Source: SbD1 sp049300095
Lineage (GTDB): Bacteria > Desulfobacterota > Syntrophobacteria > Syntrophobacterales > Syntrophobacteraceae
Assembly (NCBI GenBank): GCA_049300095.1
Contig: JBAQYM010000147.1
Span: forward strand, 1 to 43,224
Direction: 5' to 3'
DNA: 43,224 nt
The notes beneath the pieces were generated by a model. It was not told the DNA's origin, searched no databases, and saw only the letters and a list, made by a program, of their open reading frames with translations. The translations under genes were made by a program, and so were the position numbers. Below, piece after piece: positions 1 to 7,645 of this stretch. The number at the start of each line of letters is the position of its first letter. Position 1 is the stretch's first letter.

Positions 1-12
1 CGCTTGAGCATA

Positions 13-89
13 TTGTCATTTCGACCGGAGGGAGAAATCTTTCCGTGGTGCGGAACAAACAAGATTTCTCCCTCCGGTCGAAATGACAA
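13..89. repeat. Long perfect inverted repeat (29-bp arms)
   Basis: Positions 13-41 and 61-89 are exact reverse complements (29 bp each) around a 19-nt loop. The arms are purine-rich on one strand (GGAGGGAGAAATCTT type). The element lies outside any convincing gene, beyond the 3' end of the leftward gene at 192-674. It looks like a dispersed non-coding hairpin element. No long T-run follows it, so I do not call it a terminator. Confidence 0.85.
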
Positions 90-191
90 AACAGGGTACG
101 TTAACGCTTAAAGCAACAGCATTGCCCGTAGCCCCCTCCCGCCCGTCCGGAAAAGAACGTCATGGGGGCGGCGTCCGGGGCCACGCCCAGT

Positions 192-674
192 CTATTTTCC
201 GGGACGCAACTGCTTGCAATATTCCTGACAGATGCTCACATGCTTGATGCCGCCGTCAGCCATGCAGGTGCAGACACATTTTTCAAATTCGCACGTCTTC
301 CTTTGATATTCATCCGCGGCTTTTCTCGAACATCCCGCGAATTCATTATTACACTTATCCCTGGCCGCCGGGTTGTAGGGTATGGCCCCGGGTCCCGGCG
401 ATTTTGCCGGCAACAACGGCTTGCAGTAGTCCCCGCAGACATGTTCAGGGCCAAGTTTTCCTTCGGCCACACAGGTGCAGAGGCACCTTTCGTAGTTACA
501 CACCTGCCCCTGATATTCATCTCGGGCCCTGTCCACACAATCAGAGAAGGAGTCATAACATTTGGACAGGCCCGCACGGGACTGTTGCGCGATCGCCCGA
601 TCCGTTCCGATATGAAAAAGGCCCATACCGGTCGCCGCAACGATCAGGAGGACCGAGATCCTGTAGGCATTCAT
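192..674 (-). CDS. Secreted cysteine-rich protein with two identical-spacing 8-Cys repeats
   Basis: This encodes 160 residues. The N-terminus is a signal peptide (hydrophobic about residues 6-22, cleavage near AIA-QQ at 29/30). The mature part is two tandem domains. Each has eight cysteines with exactly the same spacing, C-x6-C-x12-C-x4-C-x-C-x-C-x11-C-x3-C (C39 to C84 and C108 to C153). They share DEYQ before the third Cys, a CxCTC core and a YCK ending. Sixteen paired cysteines in an exported protein suggest a disulfide-knotted or metal-binding fold. I do not recognise the family. The ATG follows a good Shine-Dalgarno (GAGAGG). It lies 43 bp downstream of the beta-helix gene on the same strand, so the two are probably co-transcribed. 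Function unknown; an adhesion or envelope role is only an inference from the neighbour. Confidence 0.8.
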   Translation of the reverse strand: MNAYRISVLLIVAATGMGLFHIGTDRAIAQQSRAGLSKCYDSFSDCVDRARDEYQGQVCNYERCLCTCVAEGKLGPEHVCGDYCKPLLPAKSPGPGAIPYNPAARDKCNNEFAGCSRKAADEYQRKTCEFEKCVCTCMADGGIKHVSICQEYCKQLRPGK

Positions 675-717
675 TGTTCCTCTCCCGTGATGAGAGTATC
701 AGGATGGCGATCCCGCC

Positions 718-2388
718 CTAATCGAGGATACACTTGTACCAGGGAATGGGGCGAGTCAGGATGTTGTCCACATCTTGCAGCAGGAAGTACAGGCCGGCTT
801 TGCAGTCGAAGATTGTCGGCCTTTCTTCGGACAGGTTGTCGCGGACCGGCGCCGCGATCACCACGCCGGAAGTGATGGAATACGATACGCCGCCACCCAG
901 CCCCACCGCGTGGTTTTTGGTGATGACTCCCCCCTCGATCCTGTTTAACGGATCGCAAACCCCACCTCCATCGCCTTCCGCGCGATTGGAAGTTATAGTG
1001 TTATCGTTCATGGGACCCGCGACAAGGTACATTCCGCCCCCACGGTTGCCGGCCTTGTTTTTTGTAATGACATTGTCCGATACCGGCCCGTTGCAGCGAG
1101 CAAGGCCTCCGCCGTCCTCGGCCGAATTGCCCCTGATTGTATTGTTGAAAACATTCCCGTCGCAGTGAAACATTCCCCCACCTTGAAAGCCCGCCGAATT
1201 GTAGGAGACCTTGTTATGCGATACGTCGCCCAGGGTCTTGCACAGACCTCCGCCGAGCCACTCGGCGACGTTTTGAGTGATGGTGTTATTGGTTATGATC
1301 CCATTGCAACTGTGGAGGCCGCCACCCTCGTAGGCGCTATTGCCGGTAATGGTGTTCTCCTCGATGCGGCCACCGCAGTCATAGAGGCCTCCACCGGCAT
1401 GCGTCGCCTCGTTGTGGCTAATGATGTTTCTGAAAATGTGTCCGCCGCAACCATGAATTCCACCTCCGAAGCTCCCCGTTTGCGGCCTGGTGTTGTAGGT
1501 TATTTTATTTCCGCTGATTGCCCCTTCACAGCTCTCTATGCCTCCACCCTTGTTCCGAGTGATGATGTTGTCAATGATCGGCCCGTTGCACGAGAGAATC
1601 CCCGTTGACAGATTGGACGTGATCGTATTGTCATGAATGCTTGGATAGAGGTTATTGCAGGCAATGCCCGTGGCGCCGTTCCTGATGGTAAACCCCGATA
1701 TTTCCGGCGTGCCTTGAAAACAGACTCCCATCTCAACGGCGGAGTCTTGTGCCCTGCCGTTAATAATTGTGGCGAATCTCGGATTTGTGCGGTCAACCAC
1801 GTCCCGCTCGGAAAAATCGGCGGAATATCCTCCGAGCAGACTCTGATGGCAACTCATGCCGACAACGTTCTCAGCATACGTGCCCGCCGCAATATGAATG
1901 GCAAACTCCGAACCGGTTATAGAGTCCAGAAAGGTCGTCTCCACCGCATACTTTATCGTCCGCCATGGCCGTTTTTTCGATCCGTTCCCGGTCGAGTTGC
2001 TTCCGGCGCGGCTGACATAGACGTTTAGGACCGAACGATCCGATCCGGCAAGGGCGAAATATTTTCCGAGGCTTGTCTCGCCGCAACTGTTCGTGACGGT
2101 AACGGCGCCGGTCTCGGCGCCGGGAGGGACCGAAGCGTAGATCATGGTCTTCGACCAGTATGCGACTTCCGCGGGTATACCGGGCGGAAAGGTCGCCACT
2201 CCCGGGACCAGCCCAAAACGGGCGCCGACGATGTACACCGTGTCTCCCACCGAAGCATGCACCGGCGCGATGCTGTTGATTGCCGGTCGCGCGCAGGTCT
2301 GCGCGCTGACAGGGGCGGCCCACAGGACCAAAACGACCGAGCAAAGCACGGCAACCACCACAATTGGAGAAATCAGTCTTCCCGGCAT
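718..2388 (-). CDS. Exported IPT/TIG plus right-handed parallel beta-helix protein
   Basis: This encodes about 556 residues from the ATG at 2388, which is preceded by GGAGGGAGAGGG and begins a clean signal peptide (MPGRLISP... to PVSA-Q). An in-frame ATG 30 nt upstream (2418) is possible but lengthens the n-region. Domains in order are: signal peptide; an IPT/TIG Ig-like domain (about residues 35-112, with the pattern P.I.SIAP...GD.V.I.G..FG); a DUF1565/NosD-type start (GNGSKKRPWRTIKYA); then a parallel beta-helix of about 14 coils of roughly 22-24 residues. Most coils carry GGG(L/M/I)-x2-C-x-G-x-I-x2-N-x-I-x2-N, so a cysteine recurs at the same rung. No catalytic signature of a known polysaccharide lyase was seen. 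It is likely a surface or periplasmic glycan-binding or structural protein. It shares its strand with the Cys-rich gene downstream. Confidence 0.85.
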   Translation of the reverse strand: MPGRLISPIVVVAVLCSVVLVLWAAPVSAQTCARPAINSIAPVHASVGDTVYIVGARFGLVPGVATFPPGIPAEVAYWSKTMIYASVPPGAETGAVTVTNSCGETSLGKYFALAGSDRSVLNVYVSRAGSNSTGNGSKKRPWRTIKYAVETTFLDSITGSEFAIHIAAGTYAENVVGMSCHQSLLGGYSADFSERDVVDRTNPRFATIINGRAQDSAVEMGVCFQGTPEISGFTIRNGATGIACNNLYPSIHDNTITSNLSTGILSCNGPIIDNIITRNKGGGIESCEGAISGNKITYNTRPQTGSFGGGIHGCGGHIFRNIISHNEATHAGGGLYDCGGRIEENTITGNSAYEGGGLHSCNGIITNNTITQNVAEWLGGGLCKTLGDVSHNKVSYNSAGFQGGGMFHCDGNVFNNTIRGNSAEDGGGLARCNGPVSDNVITKNKAGNRGGGMYLVAGPMNDNTITSNRAEGDGGGVCDPLNRIEGGVITKNHAVGLGGGVSYSITSGVVIAAPVRDNLSEERPTIFDCKAGLYFLLQDVDNILTRPIPWYKCILD

Positions 2389-2418
2389 CCCTCTCCCTCC
2401 TCTCCGATAGCCATCCAT

Positions 2419-3126
2419 GCGGTCTGGCCTCAGTCGTGCAATTAATGCATCCGGCCAATAAGCGGACGCGCAAATGTGACCGGGTTACAAAACTTCGATC
2501 AATTCGTCTTCGTTCGGCTCAGCAAAATATTTATGCCGCGCCCCCAGGACGCAGGGCAACTCACCGGGAAATCGCTTTAGATCATTCTCGAACTATATTT
2601 GCGAAACACGTGGTGGGGAATCAGGGCCCTTCGTTTGCATGAATCGTCTGTCCGAAGGGTCTGCACGCTTGAGGATACACGTAAGACCGGTTTACTTTAC
2701 TCCACTCGCGGTCCCATTTGCAGGAAGATTGATCAAGCCCCACCTTAAATTGCGGGCCTTCCGGCAAACCCGCACCGAGACAGTTCGCCTGCGAAGACGG
2801 AATGGACTTCACAACGTCATAGACTTCACAACGTCATTCCCGCGAAGGCGGGAATCCAGAAACGGCCGCAGGGCCGAGGCTCCCGCCTTCGACCGGGTTT
2901 GATATGCCGATCCGGGCCCCTGCCGGCTCCCGGAGACATGCCCGGTCCGTCCCCTTTTCATCGCCCCTTCCCGCACGGTCAATCGCCTGCCCTATTGTGT
3001 TCCTGGCTTTGCTGCGGCATAATTACATGTCCCTTATATTCAAACTGTCCCGTGTCCGAGTGGAGTTGGAAAGGAGGCGCGGTTTAGCTGCCGGCCGCGC
3101 CAAAACGTGGGTGTGGCAGGGCAAAG
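2419..3126. other. Intergenic region without a convincing gene
   Basis: About 700 bp between the divergent beta-helix genes. Small open frames here lack ribosome binding sites and family resemblance. It contains a 16-bp direct repeat (2805-2820 and 2822-2837) and a REP-like hairpin at 2836-2855. The promoters for both flanking genes must lie here, but I could not pick a clear -35/-10 pair. Confidence 0.6.
2836..2855. repeat. REP-like hairpin (ATTCCCGC/GCGGGAAT)
   Basis: Arms 2836-2843 and 2848-2855 are perfectly complementary around a 4-nt loop, within the context GTCATTCCCG...GGGAATCCAG. The same element type recurs near 21,340, 26,406 and 33,724. A 16-bp direct duplication (2805-2820, 2822-2837) runs into its left edge. 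Confidence 0.75.
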
Positions 3127-3183
3127 CATGAGTAAGGAAACGCATCACGAGTAAAGAAGCTCATCATGAGTAAAAAAACTTAT
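3127..3183 (+). repeat. Three 19-bp tandem repeats spanning a start codon
   Basis: Units at 3127-3145, 3146-3164 and 3165-3183 are imperfect copies of a CATGAGTAAnGAAnCnCAT pattern. The third unit contains the ATG of the downstream beta-helix gene (3166). The first unit opens an 8-codon mini-ORF (MSKETHHE, 3128-3154) that stops 11 nt before that ATG. The arrangement looks like a duplicated translation start. Confidence 0.8.
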
Positions 3184-4785
3184 GGTGAAGGGGGGCCTCT
3201 CATCAGCAAAAGACGGATCGGAACATTTCTCTCGGCGCTTGTCCTGCTTGCGGTCATGTCGATGACGATGCCGGGTGGGGCCGCGGCGCGCATCGACTCT
3301 CCCGCGGACTCTCATGCCGCTGCCGCGCCGACGTCAGCGCCTCCCGCCCAGGTGGCCGGCGTGACTGTATTGTGCGTGGCGACCACCGGCAACGATGCCG
3401 ATCCCGGCACTCTTGCGCGGCCCTGGCGCACGATTCAAAAAGCAGCCGATGCGGCGGTCCCGGGAAACAGGATATATGTGCGGGGCGGTCTCTACAATGA
3501 GCGGGTCACGATCAACGTCTCCGGTACGGCTGAGGAAGGCTATATCACCTTTCAAAATTACCCGAACGAGACACCCATCGTGGATGGCGCGGGGCTTATT
3601 GTGCCCGCCGACGACAATGGATTATTCCTGATCGCAGACCGCGGCTACGTCACCATTAAGGGTTTTGAACTCCGCAATTACAAAACGTCGGCGCGTGATC
3701 GCGTGCCGGTCGGCATTCACATTCGGGGCGCGTCGCATCATATCCAGGTCCGGAATAACCGGGTTCACAACATCGAGCACAACGGCGCCTGGGCAACCGG
3801 CACGGACGCGCACGGGATTGCCGCCTACGGCACTTCAGCAACCGAACCCATCCAGGGTCTCGTCATCGACGGCAATGAACTCTACGCACTGAAGCTCGGC
3901 TCCAGCGAGTCGCTTGTCGTAAACGGCAACGTCTCGGGTTTCCGGATCACGAACAACAAGGTTCACAACAACAATAACATCGGCATCGATGCGATAGGGT
4001 TCGAAGGGGTATCGCCCGACCCTGCCACGGATCAGGCGCGCAACGGCCGCATCGCATCCAATCTCGTCTATAATATCAATTCATACGGGAACCCCGCTTA
4101 TGGGACCGACCGCAGCGCCGGGGGCATCTATGTCGACGGCGGGCGCGATATCGTAGTCGAGCGCAATGTCGTGCACCACTGCAACATCGGCGTCGAACTG
4201 GCGAGCGAGCATCACGGCAGGGCAACGAGCCACATCACGGTCCGCGGCAATTTTATCTATCTGAACGACGTTGTAGGCATCTCGATGGGCGGCTATGATA
4301 CGCTCAGGGGGAGCACGCAAAACTGCGTCGTCGTTAACAATACGCTTTTCCGTAACGACCGGCTTCGCTGGGGCAACGGCGAGTTGGCCCTTCAATATGA
4401 TACGCGCAATAACACGGTAAAGAACAACATCTTCTACGCCAACTCACAGAACTACCTCATTACAAACCCGTTTACGCTAAATACCGGCAACATCTTCGAT
4501 TACAACCTCTACTATGCGCCCGGCGGCGCGGCAGGGGCAATCTGGCAGTGGAAAAAGAAACTATACACCGGGTTTGGCGCATACCGTTCGGCAACGGGCA
4601 AGGAGGGCCGCTCGACATTCGCAAATCCTCGCGTGGTCGGCACCACGCTGCCCGACTTACACCTCCAGGCGACTTCACCGGCCATCGATGCCGGACAGGA
4701 CCTTGCAGTCGCGGGGACCCTGGACATTGACGGACAAAAGCGGACTCAAAACGTCATCGACATCGGTGCTGACGAAGTTCGATAG
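3166..4785 (+). CDS. Exported right-handed parallel beta-helix protein (DUF1565/PbH1)
   Basis: This encodes 539 residues. The N-terminal region is MSKKTYGEGG followed by a basic patch and a hydrophobic segment (about 20-40), then GGAAA before the mature start, fitting a Sec signal. A proline/alanine-rich linker follows to about residue 62. Next is a DUF1565-like opening (VATTGNDADPGTLARPWRTI at about 69-88) and PbH1 repeats rich in asparagine (RNNRVHNI, NNKVHNNNN, ERNVVHH, NNTLFRN). The C-terminus has the SPAIDAG...DIDG...IDIGADE motif common in secreted beta-helix carbohydrate-active or surface proteins. The specific substrate is not predictable. The start is set by the ATG in the third 19-bp repeat; no strong Shine-Dalgarno precedes it. 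It is divergent from the IPT/beta-helix gene, suggesting related surface roles. Confidence 0.85.
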   Translation: MSKKTYGEGGPLISKRRIGTFLSALVLLAVMSMTMPGGAAARIDSPADSHAAAAPTSAPPAQVAGVTVLCVATTGNDADPGTLARPWRTIQKAADAAVPGNRIYVRGGLYNERVTINVSGTAEEGYITFQNYPNETPIVDGAGLIVPADDNGLFLIADRGYVTIKGFELRNYKTSARDRVPVGIHIRGASHHIQVRNNRVHNIEHNGAWATGTDAHGIAAYGTSATEPIQGLVIDGNELYALKLGSSESLVVNGNVSGFRITNNKVHNNNNIGIDAIGFEGVSPDPATDQARNGRIASNLVYNINSYGNPAYGTDRSAGGIYVDGGRDIVVERNVVHHCNIGVELASEHHGRATSHITVRGNFIYLNDVVGISMGGYDTLRGSTQNCVVVNNTLFRNDRLRWGNGELALQYDTRNNTVKNNIFYANSQNYLITNPFTLNTGNIFDYNLYYAPGGAAGAIWQWKKKLYTGFGAYRSATGKEGRSTFANPRVVGTTLPDLHLQATSPAIDAGQDLAVAGTLDIDGQKRTQNVIDIGADEVR

Positions 4786-5187
4786 ACCGGTCCCGGTCGA
4801 TCAGGGGCGCCGGACCGCAGTGGGCTCTGGCCATTTGGCCGGGCCCCGTTTCTATTTCGGGGTCAACATGGGGCCAACAGCGCCCGCGCCATGGGACCCA
4901 GGCTTCGGTCCCTTCATAGAGGGCGATGGCTCGGGATACCGCGCTCCGGGGCGGGAGCGTCACGCCTTTTCTGGATTCGATCTATGAGATTCGGGGATGT
5001 GGATGGGCCCTGAAATCGCAAAGCCCCGTCTCATTGATATATTACTTGCGTGTTCGGTTAGGGAATCGTATGGTTCTGCGGGCCCCGGTGTTCCATCGGA
5101 AGCTGTTCGACCCAAAACCCAATCCCAGAATGCAGTTCGGATACATAGCGCACGACTTGACGCATTATTCCGGGTAAAGGAAATTCC
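4786..5187. other. Intergenic region, no gene seen
   Basis: About 400 bp with no open frame I can support. A GC-rich near-palindrome (CGCTCC...GGAGCG type) near 4940-4960 could fold but lacks a T-tract. An 83-codon frame at 4926-5177 has no family resemblance and is left out. Confidence 0.5.
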
Positions 5188-6108
5188 ATGTCCAAATTAG
5201 TGCTGTGGTTCAAGGAAACCAGACCCCAGTTCCTTCTTCTCTCTGTTGCCCTTACCTTTCTTGGAACAGCTATTGCCTGGTGCTATGGCTCCATCAATCT
5301 TGGATACGCCCTGCTTGCCGGCCTCGGACTGGTGTTGACGCACGGCAGTTCCAATGCAATAAACGATTATTTCGATTACAAGAGTGGTATCGATTTAAAC
5401 GTCACGAGGACCCCTTTCAGCGGGGGGAGCGGGCTTGTCCCCGAGGGGAAACTCCCCTTGCGGCATGCTCTCTGGGTTGGGGTTGTCACCTCGCTGGCGG
5501 CCCTGGCAATAGGCGTCTTTTTTGTGGTCGTAAGCGGCTGGAAGTTGATACCGCTTATAGTCGTGGCAGCTCTTTGCCTGGTTTTATATACGCCTGTGAT
5601 ATTAAGGACCCGCTGGCCCGAGTGGTCCCCGGGGTTGGGGCTGGGCATATTACCCATATTGGGTCTCTATTTTGTGCAGACAGGTGAATACGACTGGGTG
5701 GTCCTGATCGCTTCGATACCCAGCGGTATCCTGGTGCACAATCTTCTCCTGTTGAACGAGTTTCCCGATGTGGAAGCAGATAGAACGGGCGGCCGGAAGA
5801 CGACCCCCGTTGTATTTGGCATGGAAGCCGCCGGCAAGCTTTTCAGGATAGCGACGATATCCGTTTATGTCTGGATTGTCGGCTGCGTACTGGCTACTGT
5901 TATATTCGGTCGTGTCGTAATGCCGGTTTATTGTCTGATAGTTTTATTGACCCTGCCGCTGGCCATACAAGCCATGCGGGGGTCGAGGGAATACAAGGAT
6001 ATGAGCAAGCTGGTTCCGGCCCTGCGCAGTAATGTAATGTTTATCCTGGCAACCCAGTTGCTGCAGGGTGTGGGTTATATTTTGGAGAAGGTGATTCCGA
6101 TATTATGA
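5188..6108 (+). CDS. UbiA-superfamily prenyltransferase, MenA-like
   Basis: This encodes 306 residues, a polytopic membrane protein with about eight or nine hydrophobic segments. The first aspartate-rich motif is NAINDYFD (residues 56-63), followed by YKSGID. The second is LNEFPDVEAD followed by RTGGRKTTP (about 185-205). These are the Mg-diphosphate-binding motifs of UbiA enzymes, and the LLNE.PD.E.D...G..T form is closest to 1,4-dihydroxy-2-naphthoate prenyltransferase (MenA). Such enzymes attach a polyprenyl chain to an aromatic acceptor at the inner membrane in quinone synthesis. No other menaquinone gene is nearby, so the acceptor is uncertain and a related UbiA paralogue is possible. 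The start is supported by AAAGGA six bases before the ATG. Confidence 0.85.
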   Translation: MSKLVLWFKETRPQFLLLSVALTFLGTAIAWCYGSINLGYALLAGLGLVLTHGSSNAINDYFDYKSGIDLNVTRTPFSGGSGLVPEGKLPLRHALWVGVVTSLAALAIGVFFVVVSGWKLIPLIVVAALCLVLYTPVILRTRWPEWSPGLGLGILPILGLYFVQTGEYDWVVLIASIPSGILVHNLLLLNEFPDVEADRTGGRKTTPVVFGMEAAGKLFRIATISVYVWIVGCVLATVIFGRVVMPVYCLIVLLTLPLAIQAMRGSREYKDMSKLVPALRSNVMFILATQLLQGVGYILEKVIPIL

Positions 6109-6137
6109 CAGGGAATACTTCGAATCAACCTCGACCT

Positions 6138-6143
6138 TATAAT
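6138..6143 (+). promoter_or_regulatory. Possible -10 box upstream of the cysteine desulfidase gene
   Basis: A perfect TATAAT lies at 6138-6143, about 145 nt before the ATG at 6289. The region 17 bp upstream has no good -35, so this is weak. A small CCCGTG/CACGGG hairpin lies between the box and the gene. Confidence 0.3.
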
Positions 6144-6288
6144 GCTCTCCATCGGAGACTGCCGTGCCCGTGCTCACGGGAGTCATAGCGTTGACTGAAA
6201 GGGATTCGCCGTCATTTCAATTACTGAAAGATCAGGACCCTTCTTTTTATATTCCTCTCGATGACTTGTGCCACTACAGGAGCCTGCA

Positions 6289-7581
6289 ATGGAGCTGATC
6301 AAAGAAATATTCGCAAATGAGGTATTCCCGGCTGTCGGCTGCACTGAACCGATCTCCTGCGCCTACACGTGCGCCGCTGCCGTCGAGCAGTTGAATGCGC
6401 CGGTGAGCCGGATCGAGCTCGTTGTCGATCCGGGCACATTCAAAAACGGCGCGGCGGTCACCATCCCAAACAGCCGGGGACAAAAGGGAAATGTCATCGC
6501 GGCGGCGATGGGCGCGCTGGTTGCTAAATCGAGCCTGCGGTTGGAGATTCTGACGGCGGTCACCCCGGAGATACTGGAAAAGGCAAAGCGGTTCATCGAC
6601 GACGGGCGTCTGACCTATCGCTGCAAAGAAGATGAGAAGGGTTTCCACGTGGAAGTCCATGCGGAAGGCGGCGGTTCCCGTGTTCACTGCATCGTATCGG
6701 AAGGGCATACAAACATCACCAGCCTTGAAAAAGACGGCCGGTCCGTCGTTGACGCCCATCCCCACGCCGGCGGCAAAACAGCGGGCTACCGCGAAAGGCT
6801 TCGGGCGATGAAGCTCCAGGACGTGCTGCGCGAGGTCATCGAGTTGGATGATGCGTCACGTTCTTATATCCAGCGCGGCATCGACATGAACCTTGCCATA
6901 TCGGAAAAAGGCATCGACCTGAAAAGAAACGCCTATCAGTTGCGGCAGATGATGAAACAGGGCCTTATGGCCGACGATTTGTTCTATCGCGTAAAACAGA
7001 GGGTGGCCTCGGCGCTCGATGCCCGCATGGGCGGGCTTCCCGAACCGGTGATGACCAGCGGCGGCTCCGGCAATCAGGGTGTGCTCACCATCCTTTTGCC
7101 GTACATGGTCGGGCGCGACCGTTCGATTGATCTGCCCCGCATCCAGGAAAGCGTCGCCATCAGCCATGCCGTCAACTCCTACATTAAGTCCTTCACGGGA
7201 GAGTTGTCGGTTGTCTGCGGCTGCGCCATTGCCGCCAGTATCGCCGCGGCGACGGCAATCGTGTACCAGATGGCCGGTATCGACCTGGAAAAGATCACCT
7301 ACGCCGTCGACAACATCATCGCCGATCTTTCCGGGATCATCTGTGACGGGGCAAAGTCGGGCTGTTCCATGAAGATCGTAACCGGGGCGGATACCGCCAT
7401 GCGTTCGGCTTTCATGGCCCTCTCCGGCTACGGGATCTCCACCGATGACGGGATCATAGGAAGTTCGGCGGAGGAATCGATCCACAATCTGAGCAAAATA
7501 TCGCTCGAAGGCATGGGCCTTGTGGACTCGACGGTGGTTCACATTCTCCAGGGAAAATCTCCCCGCCGGGGCCATGCCTGA
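6289..7581 (+). CDS. L-cysteine desulfidase / L-serine dehydratase-like (UPF0597, CyuA family)
   Basis: This encodes 430 residues from the ATG at 6289, which has AGGAG six bases upstream; a GTG 21 nt earlier is less likely. It belongs to the Fe-S-dependent serine dehydratase alpha-like family that includes E. coli CyuA (YhaM) and archaeal CdsB, which break L-cysteine into pyruvate, ammonia and sulfide. Visible signatures are VGCTEP (C18), TSGGSGNQG (about 256-264), VVCGCAIAAS (C310, C312) and GIICDGAKSGC (C352, C359). The paired later cysteines are the expected [4Fe-4S] ligands. The length is normal for the family. The next gene, 64 bp downstream, is an amino-acid exchanger, so uptake and breakdown are probably coupled. 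Substrate could be cysteine or serine; cysteine is favoured by family resemblance. Confidence 0.85.
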   Translation: MELIKEIFANEVFPAVGCTEPISCAYTCAAAVEQLNAPVSRIELVVDPGTFKNGAAVTIPNSRGQKGNVIAAAMGALVAKSSLRLEILTAVTPEILEKAKRFIDDGRLTYRCKEDEKGFHVEVHAEGGGSRVHCIVSEGHTNITSLEKDGRSVVDAHPHAGGKTAGYRERLRAMKLQDVLREVIELDDASRSYIQRGIDMNLAISEKGIDLKRNAYQLRQMMKQGLMADDLFYRVKQRVASALDARMGGLPEPVMTSGGSGNQGVLTILLPYMVGRDRSIDLPRIQESVAISHAVNSYIKSFTGELSVVCGCAIAASIAAATAIVYQMAGIDLEKITYAVDNIIADLSGIICDGAKSGCSMKIVTGADTAMRSAFMALSGYGISTDDGIIGSSAEESIHNLSKISLEGMGLVDSTVVHILQGKSPRRGHA

Positions 7582-7645
7582 AAACCGTCACACCCACATG
7601 AGCGCTTCCGGATAATGCTCCCGACTTTCATGCTCTGGAGGAAGA

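Noticed and set aside
4926..5177. 83-codon rightward open frame upstream of the prenyltransferase
   Set aside because: No ribosome site, no resemblance to a family, and composition like non-coding DNA.
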